Origin: Candidatus Binatia bacterium
GTDB lineage: Bacteria > Desulfobacterota > Binatia > UBA9968 > JAJDTQ01
Length of the DNA: 62,116 nt
Reading direction: 5' to 3'
NCBI GenBank assembly: GCA_022824205.1
Contig: JAJEAI010000012.1
Span: 1-62,116, forward strand
The notes beneath the pieces were generated by a model. It worked only from the letters and a program-made list of their open reading frames with translations, ran no database searches and was not told where the DNA came from. The translations under genes were made by a program, and so were the position numbers. Positions 42,767-50,816 of the stretch are shown here, one piece after another; the stretch's first letter is position 1; the number at the start of each line of letters is the position of its first letter.

Positions 42767-43230
42767 CTGGAGTTGAAGCGTATGCGGCGGATGCGTGTTC
42801 CACGGTGCCATCGATCTCGCAACAGTCGGCCTTGGACTCCCGGTCCACCGGCGGCGACAGTCTCCCCGAACAGTCTTCGAGCTCCGCCCGGTAGACCTCT
42901 ATCCGGTCCCGTATCACCGCAGAGACCGGAGCGATGGCACCCCCGCGCCAGGACGTGGTGCATCAGGTATCAGCGCAGCCGTGCCGTTCCCGTCTTCAGA
43001 GGGTGGACGTACACGAACCCCAATGCGAGTAAGAGAACAGCCTGAGGTCCGCCTCCCAGTGGCCGAGGGTTTGGCGTCCCCATACCTCTCAAGGACGCTC
43101 GGTAAGGGACCTACGCCCGGTGATGACCGAAACGGAACCGCGGCTTACTTCCAAGCGGAGTTTTCACACGGCGCGTTCTGTTCCCCGTGGATAACGTACC
43201 CCCTCCCGCGTGTATAACCGATGCGAGGCA
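42767..43230. other. Intergenic stretch without a supported gene
   Basis: About 460 bases separate the lipoprotein gene from the ornithine cyclodeaminase homologue. Short frames exist on both strands (for example a 61-codon minus-strand frame ending at 42732), but none has a recognisable product or good start signal. No copies of the mosaic repeat were seen. Confidence 0.6.
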
Positions 43231-44331
43231 TCAGGCACGGATGTCCTCCAGGAACAGTTCGGTGGGGATGTCCCGGCCGAGGCCGGCGTCGCGGGCGCGT
43301 TCGTAGACGGCGCCGGTGACGGCGCTGAACTGCGGGCCGATGGCGCCGATGTTCATGAACCAGGCGGTCTGGTCCGGGCTTGTGCGGCCGGGGATGCGGC
43401 CGCCGATGAGGTCGGGCAGCTTGGGGATGTCCACGATCTCGCGGGTCAGGTCCACCCGCGGCACGAGCGCCCGCTCCTCCTCCTGGCCGGCGACGTACCC
43501 GAGGTAGCCGCCGCGGGCGTAGAAGGCCTCGGGCGGGGGGTTCTCCAGGTACGGGGTGGCGTCTCCCGGACGCACCGCCAAGTCCACGGCGTGGAGGAAG
43601 CCGGGTTCCACGGAGTTCCGGTTGACGTCGATGACGGTCATGCCGGGCTCCAGCCAGTCCGCGAAGAACACCGGCTCGATGGCGGACGCGCAGCAGCACA
43701 CGATGTCCGCGCCGCGCACGGCCGTGCGCGCGTCCGCGGCCGCCTCCACCTCGATCCCGTGCCGTTCCCGCATCTCTTCCGCGTACCCTCGCGCGTTGGC
43801 GGGATTCAGGCTGAAAACCGACACCTTCGCGATGGGCCGCACGTGGCACAGCGCGTCGAGGTAGCTGCGGGCCATGCCGCCGGAGCCGATCATCGCCACC
43901 GCGCGGCTGTCCTCCCGCGCCAGGTACTTGGCTCCCAGGCCCGCGCCCGCGCCCACGCGGTCGTGCTGGAGGCGGCCGTCGTTCATCATGGCCACCGGGG
44001 TCCCGTCGCGCGTGCTGAAGAGCAGCAGCAGGCCGCACCAGGTGCCTGGCTCGCGCGCGTACTTGTTCTCGCGCCGGTGGCCCCGTTCCATGGGCCAGCT
44101 CACCATGTCCGAGATGATGCGGAGGCAGGCGTAGCCGTCCTTGCGGCTGCCCCCCACCATGAGGGCGAGGCGATGGTACGGTGATTCCTGGTCCGAGGGC
44201 ACGTACATGTCCATGCGCCCCATGCCCACGGCGTCGCCCCTGGCCAGCTCCCGGAACAGGCTTTCCAAGGCGTCCAGGCAGAGCGGCATGTCGATGACCC
44301 GCGCGACGTCGTCGTTGTTGAGAAACAGCAT
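43231..44331 (-). CDS. Ornithine cyclodeaminase/mu-crystallin family protein
   Basis: A 366-residue NAD(P)-binding enzyme of the OCD/alanine-dehydrogenase family. It has LFLNNDDVARVIDM at the N-terminus, the Rossmann motif VAMIGSGGMARSYL, SLNPANARGYAEEM, and GMTVIDVNRN before the C-terminal strand. It could be an ornithine cyclodeaminase, an imine reductase or a 2,3-diaminopropionate-type synthase partner. No aminotransferase or synthase is adjacent. The upstream side is a 220-base divergent spacer shared with fmdB. Confidence 0.85.
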   Translation of the reverse strand: MLFLNNDDVARVIDMPLCLDALESLFRELARGDAVGMGRMDMYVPSDQESPYHRLALMVGGSRKDGYACLRIISDMVSWPMERGHRRENKYAREPGTWCGLLLLFSTRDGTPVAMMNDGRLQHDRVGAGAGLGAKYLAREDSRAVAMIGSGGMARSYLDALCHVRPIAKVSVFSLNPANARGYAEEMRERHGIEVEAAADARTAVRGADIVCCCASAIEPVFFADWLEPGMTVIDVNRNSVEPGFLHAVDLAVRPGDATPYLENPPPEAFYARGGYLGYVAGQEEERALVPRVDLTREIVDIPKLPDLIGGRIPGRTSPDQTAWFMNIGAIGPQFSAVTGAVYERARDAGLGRDIPTELFLEDIRA

Positions 44332-44455
44332 ACTATCCTCCTGGCAACGTGCCGGATGCCGCGTCCTGGATCCGGCGGCGGTTCAGCGGCATACGCCGAC
44401 GCGGTTCGGTTCGGTCGAAGGCGCGACCGACACGCTCCAGCTCCTGCACGGGGGT

Positions 44456-44483
44456 TTGCCGCCACCGCGCGGTGGAGTATATT
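44456..44483 (+). promoter_or_regulatory. Candidate promoter of fmdB with a perfect palindrome in its spacer
   Basis: TTGCCG (44456-44461), a 16-base spacer and TATATT (44478-44483) form a reasonable sigma-70 promoter 70 bases before the fmdB start. The spacer contains the perfect 14-base palindrome CCACCGCGCGGTGG at 44462-44475, a plausible operator for a dimeric regulator. Confidence 0.5.
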
Positions 44484-44555
44484 TGCAGTGCCCGAACTTG
44501 CCGCCTCCGACGCCGCCGGCACGGAACGGGTCTTGCGCCGAAAGGAGAACACCTC

Positions 44556-44801
44556 ATGCCTCTTTATGAATTCCAGTGCAAGGGCTGCGGCCACGAGTTC
44601 GAGGACCTGGTCCTGGGCTCCCCCAAGCATGCCCTCGATCCCGATCGGGGGCCGGTGTGTCCGTCTTGCAACGGCCGGCAGCTCGAGCGGCTGCTCTCGG
44701 TGTTCTCCGTCAATGCGGCCACGGACGCCCCCGTGCCCGCGGCCGGGGCCTGCGGTTCCTGCGGCGATCCGAGGGGGCCGGGCGCCTGCTCGATGAACTA
44801 G
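44556..44801 (+). CDS. FmdB-type zinc-ribbon regulatory protein
   Basis: An 81-residue protein beginning MPLYEFQCKGCGHEFEDLV. Two CxxC pairs (Cys8/Cys11 and Cys35/Cys38) form the zinc ribbon of the FmdB family, followed by a short, Cys-containing Gly/Ala tail (GACGSCGDPRG). ATG at 44556 is behind AAAGGAG. Function of the family is poorly known; FmdB was linked to regulation of formamide/amide-related genes. The following three-gene operon is separate (gap 127 bases). Confidence 0.88.
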   Translation: MPLYEFQCKGCGHEFEDLVLGSPKHALDPDRGPVCPSCNGRQLERLLSVFSVNAATDAPVPAAGACGSCGDPRGPGACSMN

Positions 44802-44928
44802 CCCGACCGGGCTGCGCCGGGCCAAATAACCATGCCGAGAATCCCGGTGGTCGGCCTTGCCATTGAATCCGTCGCCGACGCAACGTTGCCCAACCGGCGC
44901 GATTTGGCCTGTCTCACGGAATGCAATC

Positions 44929-46065
44929 ATGAACGACGACACGTCGGCCCTACCCCTTAACGAAGTCACGAGAGTGTCGGCAGAACGGCTGGTACTCGAC
45001 CGAAAGAACCCACGTCTGATCGAGTTGAAAGGCGACGCCACCGATGTAGACATCATCGCGCAACTCTACCGGGCCGACGACCTCGGGGAATTGCTTCAGT
45101 CAATGGCAGCCAACGGATATCTGGACATCGAACCGCTCGTCGTGTGGGAGGAGAACGGAGACTTGGTAGTCCTTGAAGGAAACCGGCGGCTAGCGGCGAT
45201 TCGGCTCTTCCGGGAACCGGACCTGGTTGATCGGGTTTTCGACCATGACCGCATCAAGGTCACCGTACCCGTGATCTCGGATCAGCATCGATCGACGCTC
45301 GACACGGTGTCTGTTTATCGAGTGGCGAGCCGAGAGGAAGCCCGTTCGTTTATCGGGTTCAAGCACATCAACGGTGCGGCAAAATGGGAGTCGTACGCGA
45401 AGGCCAAATTTGCCGCCGATTGGTATCGCGAGGGCGATACGACACTCAAGGAGATCGCAGACCAGATCGGGGACAAGCACGACACGGTCAAACGCATGGT
45501 CTCTGCCATCTTTGTTCTAGAGCAGGCCCAGGATGTCGAAGTGTTCGAGGTTGACGATAGGGTTAGCCCTCGGTTCAACTTCTCTCATCTATACACGGCC
45601 TTGGCGCGCGCGCCTTATATGCGGTTTCTGGGGCTCGACGCCTCCTGGGCCACCTACGACCCGAGTCCAGCACCCGTTCCCAAAGAAAAGGTCCAACAAC
45701 TAGGTGAGGTGTTGAGGTGGATTTACGGGTCGAAGCAAGACGCCGTGGAGCCCGTGGTACAGTCTCAGAATCCGCACATCAAACAACTGGGGGAGGTCCT
45801 GGCCAACGCTGATGGATTGACCGCCTTGAGAACAACCGGATCGCTCACCGATGCTTACGGCAGCATCCAACCCGCCGACCAGAGGTTTTCGGCGGCACTT
45901 TTCCGAGCACGAAGTGAAGTCCGAGAGGCAGCCAACAGCCTGCGCGGATTTGACGGCAAAGACACTTCACTTGTGGACATTGCGGAAGACATACGCGAGA
46001 CAGCCGAGACCATTCACGATCGGATGAAGAAAAAGGTACGGGAAGCGGCGGTGGACAGCGAATGA
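44929..46065 (+). CDS. ParB-fold domain protein, first gene of a methyltransferase operon
   Basis: A 378-residue protein with an N-terminal ParB/Srx-type domain. It has RLVLDRKNPRL (Asn27-Pro-Arg), LLQSMAANGYLDIEPLVVWEE and VLEGNRRLAAIRLF (84-96), which is the GxRRxxA nucleotide-binding signature. A helix-turn-helix-like stretch, TLKEIADQIGDKHDTVKRMV, follows. The remainder is unrecognised. It does not look like a chromosome-partition ParB (no parA, no parS). The gene overlaps the next by four bases (ATGA). The composition is visibly poorer in GC than the flanks. Confidence 0.82.
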   Translation: MNDDTSALPLNEVTRVSAERLVLDRKNPRLIELKGDATDVDIIAQLYRADDLGELLQSMAANGYLDIEPLVVWEENGDLVVLEGNRRLAAIRLFREPDLVDRVFDHDRIKVTVPVISDQHRSTLDTVSVYRVASREEARSFIGFKHINGAAKWESYAKAKFAADWYREGDTTLKEIADQIGDKHDTVKRMVSAIFVLEQAQDVEVFEVDDRVSPRFNFSHLYTALARAPYMRFLGLDASWATYDPSPAPVPKEKVQQLGEVLRWIYGSKQDAVEPVVQSQNPHIKQLGEVLANADGLTALRTTGSLTDAYGSIQPADQRFSAALFRARSEVREAANSLRGFDGKDTSLVDIAEDIRETAETIHDRMKKKVREAAVDSE

Positions 46066-47063
46066 GTACCTCGGTCTATCTTCCGTCCGATGAATTCAGT
46101 GGCGCCGGACCTCCGGATTTGGACCTTGCCGCTGACTACCTTGAACTGAAAGCCGCCTTATCGGCGAATGCACAGTCTTTCAGCGAAGATATTGTGGATG
46201 CCCTGGAACAGACGGCTGAGCGAGAATACGACGATGTGGATGCGGAGATCCGAGAGCGCGAGGAAATCGCCGCCGGCGCAGTCGCGCGAATGGGTTCTCG
46301 CAAGAGGGTCCTCAATACGGCGTATCCATTCGACATAGATTCGCAAGGAGACACGGTTTCGTTTACGGCGGACCAGCCGAGCCCCGGCCAAGCCGCCTAT
46401 CTGGTATCCCTGTTGTTGTCCAATCTCCGGGCTCTGTCGCCATTGCTTAACGGATCGCCGCTTCATCCGTCGGAGCCTCAAGTACAAGAACTACGCCAGT
46501 TCTTCCAGTACTTTGCCACAGCCGCAATCGCTGCGGAGGTTGGTGGACCCGCATGGTCATTCGGTTTTCCGAGGCCGGACGGCAGTGGCTTCCTGAAGAA
46601 GCTGTCCGACATTTGGGCCATCCTGAAGGATGGGAGCGTGAAGGCCGATCCATCTGCGCCCACGGCTCCCAAGGACGATCAGGTGGACGTCTTTGCGTGG
46701 CGGGAACAGAAGGATGGTTTACCTGGCTTCCTCCTCGCTGCCGCGCAGGTCGCGACGGGGAAGAACTGGAAGGACAAGTCGATCAAGTCTCATGTGGTGA
46801 ACGTCTTTCCTACCCGATGGTTTGATCGTGCTCCGGTCACACAGATGGTGGCATACCACGTCGTCCCCTTTGCCCGACCTGATGAGCAGTTTCGCGACGA
46901 TGTCCTGGTCCTGGGCAACGTGCTGCATCGCCTCAGGGTCCCTCGTCGAGTCACCGAAGCAACACAACTCGCCCAAAAAGGCTTGAGGATAGAAGCCCTG
47001 GAACGGCTGGACGACGCCACTGCGTGGGTACGCGGTTATGTGCAACGGGCGAGGACCTCATGA
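46062..47063 (+). CDS. Unrecognised protein with a possible PD-(D/E)xK-like motif
   Basis: A 333-residue soluble protein I do not recognise. Residues 1-120 are acidic and helical. From about 204 it reads DDQVDVFAWRE, then GFLLAAAQVATGKNW. This Asp-x-x-Asp-Val-x-Ala-Trp then Gln-x-Ala-x-Gly-Lys pattern resembles the cores of some PD-(D/E)xK restriction nucleases with Gln in place of Glu (Asp206/209, Gln229, Lys234). Nuclease activity is inference. The gene starts inside the stop of the ParB-like gene and its own stop overlaps the methyltransferase start, so all three are coupled. Confidence 0.7.
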   Translation: MSTSVYLPSDEFSGAGPPDLDLAADYLELKAALSANAQSFSEDIVDALEQTAEREYDDVDAEIREREEIAAGAVARMGSRKRVLNTAYPFDIDSQGDTVSFTADQPSPGQAAYLVSLLLSNLRALSPLLNGSPLHPSEPQVQELRQFFQYFATAAIAAEVGGPAWSFGFPRPDGSGFLKKLSDIWAILKDGSVKADPSAPTAPKDDQVDVFAWREQKDGLPGFLLAAAQVATGKNWKDKSIKSHVVNVFPTRWFDRAPVTQMVAYHVVPFARPDEQFRDDVLVLGNVLHRLRVPRRVTEATQLAQKGLRIEALERLDDATAWVRGYVQRARTS

Positions 47064-48151
47064 GGCATCGGTTTCATTCCATCTGCCCGTACTTCGCGAT
47101 GTTTCCGGAGACGTTCGTCAGGAAGCACCTTGCCGCGACGCGGTTTGCCGGTGTGGTGTTCGATCCCTTTTGTGGACGGGGTACTACGGTCTTTGAAAGT
47201 TTGTTATGTGAACGGGAAGCTGCCGGATGCGACGTGCATCCCGTTGCCGTTTGCGTGGCCGGTGCAAAGAGCGATCCTCCCACGCGTTTCGAGGTAATCG
47301 AACGACTCTCGGCGCTCGAAACACAAAGCCGGTCGGCTCATTTCGGGGAGCAAAACCAGGATCTGGCCGAGTTCTTTCGCCTTTGTTTCCACCCGATGAC
47401 GTATATCCAGGTTCGTTTTTTGCGAGACAACCTCCGTTGGCTTGACGATCGCACGGACCGGTTCATTGCCGCCCTGTCCCTCGGCGCCCTTCACGGCGAG
47501 TCTCACCGAAGTCCCAATTACTTCAGCAACCGCATGCCGCGAACCATCAGCACCAAACCGGCTTATTCGATCAAGTGGTGGAAAAAAAACGGATATACGG
47601 CACCTCCCAGGGACGTATTCGCGATACTCAGGCACCTGAACGACTATCGTTTCAAAACCAGCGTCCCCCGTGGACGTGGTCAGGTGGCCTTGGCAGACGC
47701 CAGATCCGCCGCTGGCGCTTTCCCCCACCTGACCAAGAGAGTTACCGACATCATCACATCACCTCCGTATCTGGACACCACGAACTATGTCGAGGATCAA
47801 TGGCTGCGGTTGTGGTTTCTCGGAGGAAAGGCAGCGGTTTGCCGTCCCCGCGGGGATGGCCGTCACTACAGTTTCGACAGCTACCGAACATTTCTGGCCG
47901 AATGCTGGGCAGGTGTGGCTCCGTTGCTAGCCGACAAGGCCCGCATCGTTGTACGGATTGGAGGGCGCAAACTAACAAGAGAGCAACGCCTCGACGTTCT
48001 TCACCATTCCCTGGAGGAGGGTAGCGGGCGGCATGTCAAGCTGACGGACTCCGGGATATCTTCGCTGGTCAAACAGACACAGGCCAACGCTTTCCGCGGC
48101 TCGAAGCCTACTCCAACCCTCGAACATGACTTCTGCTTCCTCTTGGAATAG
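47060..48151 (+). CDS. DNA methyltransferase, SAM-dependent (alpha-type motif order)
   Basis: A 363-residue DNA methyltransferase. Motif I, the SAM-binding DPFCGRGTT, is at residues 35-43. The catalytic motif IV, TSPPYLDTTNY, is at 233 on. The ~190 residues between them would hold the target-recognition domain, giving the alpha-type order (I, target domain, IV). The (T/S)PPY form is typical of N4-cytosine methylases but occurs in N6-adenine enzymes too. The start MRHRFHSICPYFAMFPE at 47060 overlaps the upstream stop (ATGA). Confidence 0.88.
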   Translation: MRHRFHSICPYFAMFPETFVRKHLAATRFAGVVFDPFCGRGTTVFESLLCEREAAGCDVHPVAVCVAGAKSDPPTRFEVIERLSALETQSRSAHFGEQNQDLAEFFRLCFHPMTYIQVRFLRDNLRWLDDRTDRFIAALSLGALHGESHRSPNYFSNRMPRTISTKPAYSIKWWKKNGYTAPPRDVFAILRHLNDYRFKTSVPRGRGQVALADARSAAGAFPHLTKRVTDIITSPPYLDTTNYVEDQWLRLWFLGGKAAVCRPRGDGRHYSFDSYRTFLAECWAGVAPLLADKARIVVRIGGRKLTREQRLDVLHHSLEEGSGRHVKLTDSGISSLVKQTQANAFRGSKPTPTLEHDFCFLLE

Positions 48152-48217
48152 AGCGAGGACGTGACTTTCGAGAAGAAATCGGGTAGAAACACAGGAACTG
48201 ACAAAGTATCTGGACAC

Positions 48218-48317
48218 CTTATCCAGAGTGGTGGAGGGACAGGCCCGTTGAAGCCACAGCAACCGTGTTTCCCAAGGGAACGCAGGTGCTAATTCCGGCC
48301 CGCAAGGGACAGATAAG
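48218..48317 (+). promoter_or_regulatory. SAM-I (S-box) riboswitch
   Basis: CTTATC (48218) pairs with GATAAG (48312-48317). Between them are the S-box blocks AGAGTGGTGGAGGGACAGGCCC, TGAAGCCACAGCAACC, AGGTGCTAATTCC and GGCCCGCAAGGGAC. The aptamer should bind S-adenosylmethionine and switch off the following sulfur genes through the adjacent terminator. Its presence ties the downstream cluster to methionine. Confidence 0.95.
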
Positions 48318-48325
48318 GTGAGGAG

Positions 48326-48359
48326 AAAACCTCTTCTCATCTTGGAAGAGGTTTTTTTT
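48326..48359 (+). terminator. Intrinsic terminator of the SAM-I riboswitch
   Basis: AAAACCTCTTC (48326-48336) and GAAGAGGTTTT (48345-48355) form an 11-pair stem with an 8-base loop, followed by eight T residues in total. This is a classical intrinsic terminator located just after the aptamer and about 55 bases before the moeB-like start. Confidence 0.92.
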
Positions 48360-48413
48360 CGTCCTGTTGTCGTCTGACATGTCGTTGGGAGTTTCGTTTG
48401 GAGGCCTCGGTCG

Positions 48414-49196
48414 ATGCGTCTGAGCCCTGAGCAAATCGAGCGCTACAGCCGGCAGATCATGATCCCCGACGTGGGCGGCGGCGGGCAGATCCGCCTGCGC
48501 CAGGCGAGCGTGCTGGTGGTAGGAGCCGGCGGACTGGGAAGTCCGGCCGCCTTCTACCTCGCCGCCGCCGGCATCGGCCGGCTCGGCATCGTCGACGGCG
48601 ACACCGTGGACCTGTCCAACCTGCAGCGCCAGATCCTCCACGCCACCGCCGATCGGGGGCGGCGCAAGGTGGAGTCGGCGAAGTCCCGGCTGCTGGAACT
48701 CAACGCCGAGGTGGACGTCGACGTGCACGCGGTGCGGTTGACCGGGGAAAACGCCGCAACGCTCATGGAGCCCTACGACTTCATCATCGACGGGAGCGAC
48801 AACTTCGACACCAAGTTCCTGGTAAACGACGTGGCCGTGCGCCTGGGCAAGCCCTACTCCCACGCGGGGATCGTCCGCCTCCAGGGACAGACCATGACCG
48901 TGGTGCCGCCGGAGAGTGCCTGCTACCGCTGTCTTTTCGAGGAGCCGCCGGCGCCCGGCGAGGTGCTCGGCTGCCAGCAGGCCGGCATCCTGGGCGCGGT
49001 GGCCGGGACCATCGGCTCCATCCAGGCCACCGAGGCCGTCAAGTACGTCGTCGGCCTGGAGGAGCACCTGCTGGTGAACCGGCTGCTGACCTACGACGCC
49101 AAGACCATGGAGATCCGCAACGTACCGGTGCCGCCGAACCCGCGCTGCAAGGCCTGCGGCGCCGGAGCGCCGGCTTCCCAAAGGAGTCACGCATGA
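48414..49196 (+). CDS. moeB: ThiF/MoeB-family sulfur-carrier adenylyltransferase
   Basis: A 260-residue E1-like enzyme that adenylates the C-terminal glycine of a sulfur-carrier protein. It starts LSPEQIERYSRQI. VLVVGAGGLGSPAAFYL is the ATP-binding glycine motif, then VDLSNLQRQILH, and DGSDNFDTKFLVND. Two CxxC pairs (CYRC and CKAC) bind zinc. No rhodanese domain follows, so it is the MoeB/HesA short type. It overlaps the next gene by four bases. The carrier is probably the CysO-like protein two genes on. Confidence 0.9.
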   Translation: MRLSPEQIERYSRQIMIPDVGGGGQIRLRQASVLVVGAGGLGSPAAFYLAAAGIGRLGIVDGDTVDLSNLQRQILHATADRGRRKVESAKSRLLELNAEVDVDVHAVRLTGENAATLMEPYDFIIDGSDNFDTKFLVNDVAVRLGKPYSHAGIVRLQGQTMTVVPPESACYRCLFEEPPAPGEVLGCQQAGILGAVAGTIGSIQATEAVKYVVGLEEHLLVNRLLTYDAKTMEIRNVPVPPNPRCKACGAGAPASQRSHA

Positions 49197-50458
49197 GCTT
49201 CGTTCGAGGACTGAAATGCCGGGAGTGCGGCCGGGAGTATCCCACGGCGCCTCTGCACGTGTGCGAGGACTGCTTCGGCCCGCTGGAGGTGATGTACGAC
49301 TACGACGGCATTCGCCGGAGCGTGAGCCGGGAGAAGATCGCCGAGCGTCCGCGGAACCTGTGGCGCTACCGCGAGCTGCTGCCCATCGAGGACGAGCCCA
49401 GGGTGGGCCTCTACTCCGGCTTCACCCCGCTGATCCGGGCGCGCCGCCTGGGCGAGGCGCTGGGTGTGGACGAGCTGTACCTGAAGGACGACTCGGTGAA
49501 CCACCCGACCTTCTCCTACAAGGACCGGGTGGTGTCCGTAGCCATCTCCAAGGCCATCGAGTTCGGCTACGAGACCGTCTCGTGCGCGTCCACCGGCAAC
49601 CTCGCCAACTCGGTGTCGGCCCACGCCGCCAGCGCCGGCCTCAACTGCTACGTCTTCATCCCCGAAGGCCTCGAGGAGGGGAAGATCGTGGGCTCGGCCA
49701 TCTACGGCCCGCGCACCGTCGCCATCAAGGGGACCTACGACGACGTCAACCGGCTGTGCAGCGAGATCGGCGACAAGTACCCGTGGGCCTTCGTCAACGT
49801 GAACCTGAGGCCCTACTACTCCGAGGGCGCCAAGACCCACGCCTTCGAGGTGGCCGAGCAGCTCGGCTGGAAGCTGCCGCGCCACATCGTCGTGGGCTCG
49901 GCCGGCGGCACCATCCTCCCCAAGCTCGGCAAGGGGTTCAAGGAGCTGCGCAAGGTGGGGCTGGTGGACCCCGACGAGCCGTGCCGCATCTACTCCGCCC
50001 AGGCGGCCGGTTGCTCGCCCATCATCGACGCCCTCAAGCGCGGCACCGACGTCGTCGACCCGGTGAAGCCCGACACCATTGCCACCTCCATCGCCATCGG
50101 CAACCCGGCCGACGGCTACTACGTCATCCAGACGTTGAAGGAGACCGGCGGATGGGGCGAGAACGTCACCGACGAGGAGATTCTCGACGGCATCCGGCTC
50201 CTGGCCGCCACCGAGGGAATCTTCACGGAGCCCGCGGGGGGCACCGAGGTGGCGGTGACGAAAAAGCTCATCGAGCAGGGACGGATCCCGCGGGACGAAT
50301 CCATCGTCATCTCCATCACCGGCAACGGCTACAAGACCATCGAGACGGTGGCACACATCGTCGATCGCCCCTACAGCATCGACGCCAACCTCGGCACCTT
50401 CGACGAACTGCACGGCACGTTGACCCAAGAGGCACGACCGGACGCGAAGGCGGGCTGA
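49193..50458 (+). CDS. thrC: Threonine-synthase-like PLP enzyme with N-terminal zinc ribbon
   Basis: A 421-residue fold-type II PLP enzyme. The N-terminus has a zinc ribbon (Cys9, Cys12, Cys24, Cys27). NHPTFSYKDRVV holds the PLP lysine, ASTGNLANSVSAHAA the PLP-phosphate site, and VVGSAGGTILPKLGKG and SITGNGYKT complete the site. Threonine synthase, which acts on O-phosphohomoserine, is the closest family. Its place between a MoeB homologue and a CysO-like carrier, under a SAM riboswitch, is unusual for a pure threonine role. Confidence 0.85.
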   Translation: MSFVRGLKCRECGREYPTAPLHVCEDCFGPLEVMYDYDGIRRSVSREKIAERPRNLWRYRELLPIEDEPRVGLYSGFTPLIRARRLGEALGVDELYLKDDSVNHPTFSYKDRVVSVAISKAIEFGYETVSCASTGNLANSVSAHAASAGLNCYVFIPEGLEEGKIVGSAIYGPRTVAIKGTYDDVNRLCSEIGDKYPWAFVNVNLRPYYSEGAKTHAFEVAEQLGWKLPRHIVVGSAGGTILPKLGKGFKELRKVGLVDPDEPCRIYSAQAAGCSPIIDALKRGTDVVDPVKPDTIATSIAIGNPADGYYVIQTLKETGGWGENVTDEEILDGIRLLAATEGIFTEPAGGTEVAVTKKLIEQGRIPRDESIVISITGNGYKTIETVAHIVDRPYSIDANLGTFDELHGTLTQEARPDAKAG

Positions 50459-50517
50459 AGGCGCCGTTTGAAAAGGTCGCATATGGGTTTTATCCTGATG
50501 GAGAGGGAGGTCCTTTC

Positions 50518-50796
50518 ATGAGTGTTCGTGTACGCGTGCCCACGCCGCTGAGAAAATTTACCCAGGGATCGGATGAAGTCGACGTCGACGGCGCCACCGT
50601 TCTGGCCATGCTGGAGGACCTGGAGCAGAAGCACCCCGGCATCAAGGAGCGCATCATGGACGAGAGCGGCAAGGTGCGCCGGTTCGTGAACGTCTACGTG
50701 AACGGCGACGACATCCGCTTCTTGCAGAACGTCGATACCGCGCTGAAGGACGGCGACAGCATCTCCATCGTCCCGGCCATCGCCGGCGGCGTCTGA
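50518..50796 (+). CDS. cysO: CysO-like ThiS/MoaD-family sulfur-carrier protein
   Basis: A 92-residue ubiquitin-fold carrier. It reads MSVRVRVPTPLRKFT, VRRFVNVYVNGDDIRFL and ends SISIVPAIAGGV. This layout matches the mycobacterial sulfur carrier CysO, whose Gly-Gly end becomes a thiocarboxylate. Here one Val follows the Gly-Gly, so a protease would have to trim it before activation, as reported for some homocysteine-synthesis carriers. The ATG at 50518 lies behind GGGAGG. Confidence 0.88.
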   Translation: MSVRVRVPTPLRKFTQGSDEVDVDGATVLAMLEDLEQKHPGIKERIMDESGKVRRFVNVYVNGDDIRFLQNVDTALKDGDSISIVPAIAGGV

Positions 50797-50816
50797 CGGG
50801 ACCGGGTCACGCTCCC

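Noticed and set aside
42732..42917. 61-codon minus-strand frame overlapping the end of the lipoprotein gene
   Set aside because: There is no recognisable product and no ribosome-binding site. It overlaps the end of a well-supported gene.
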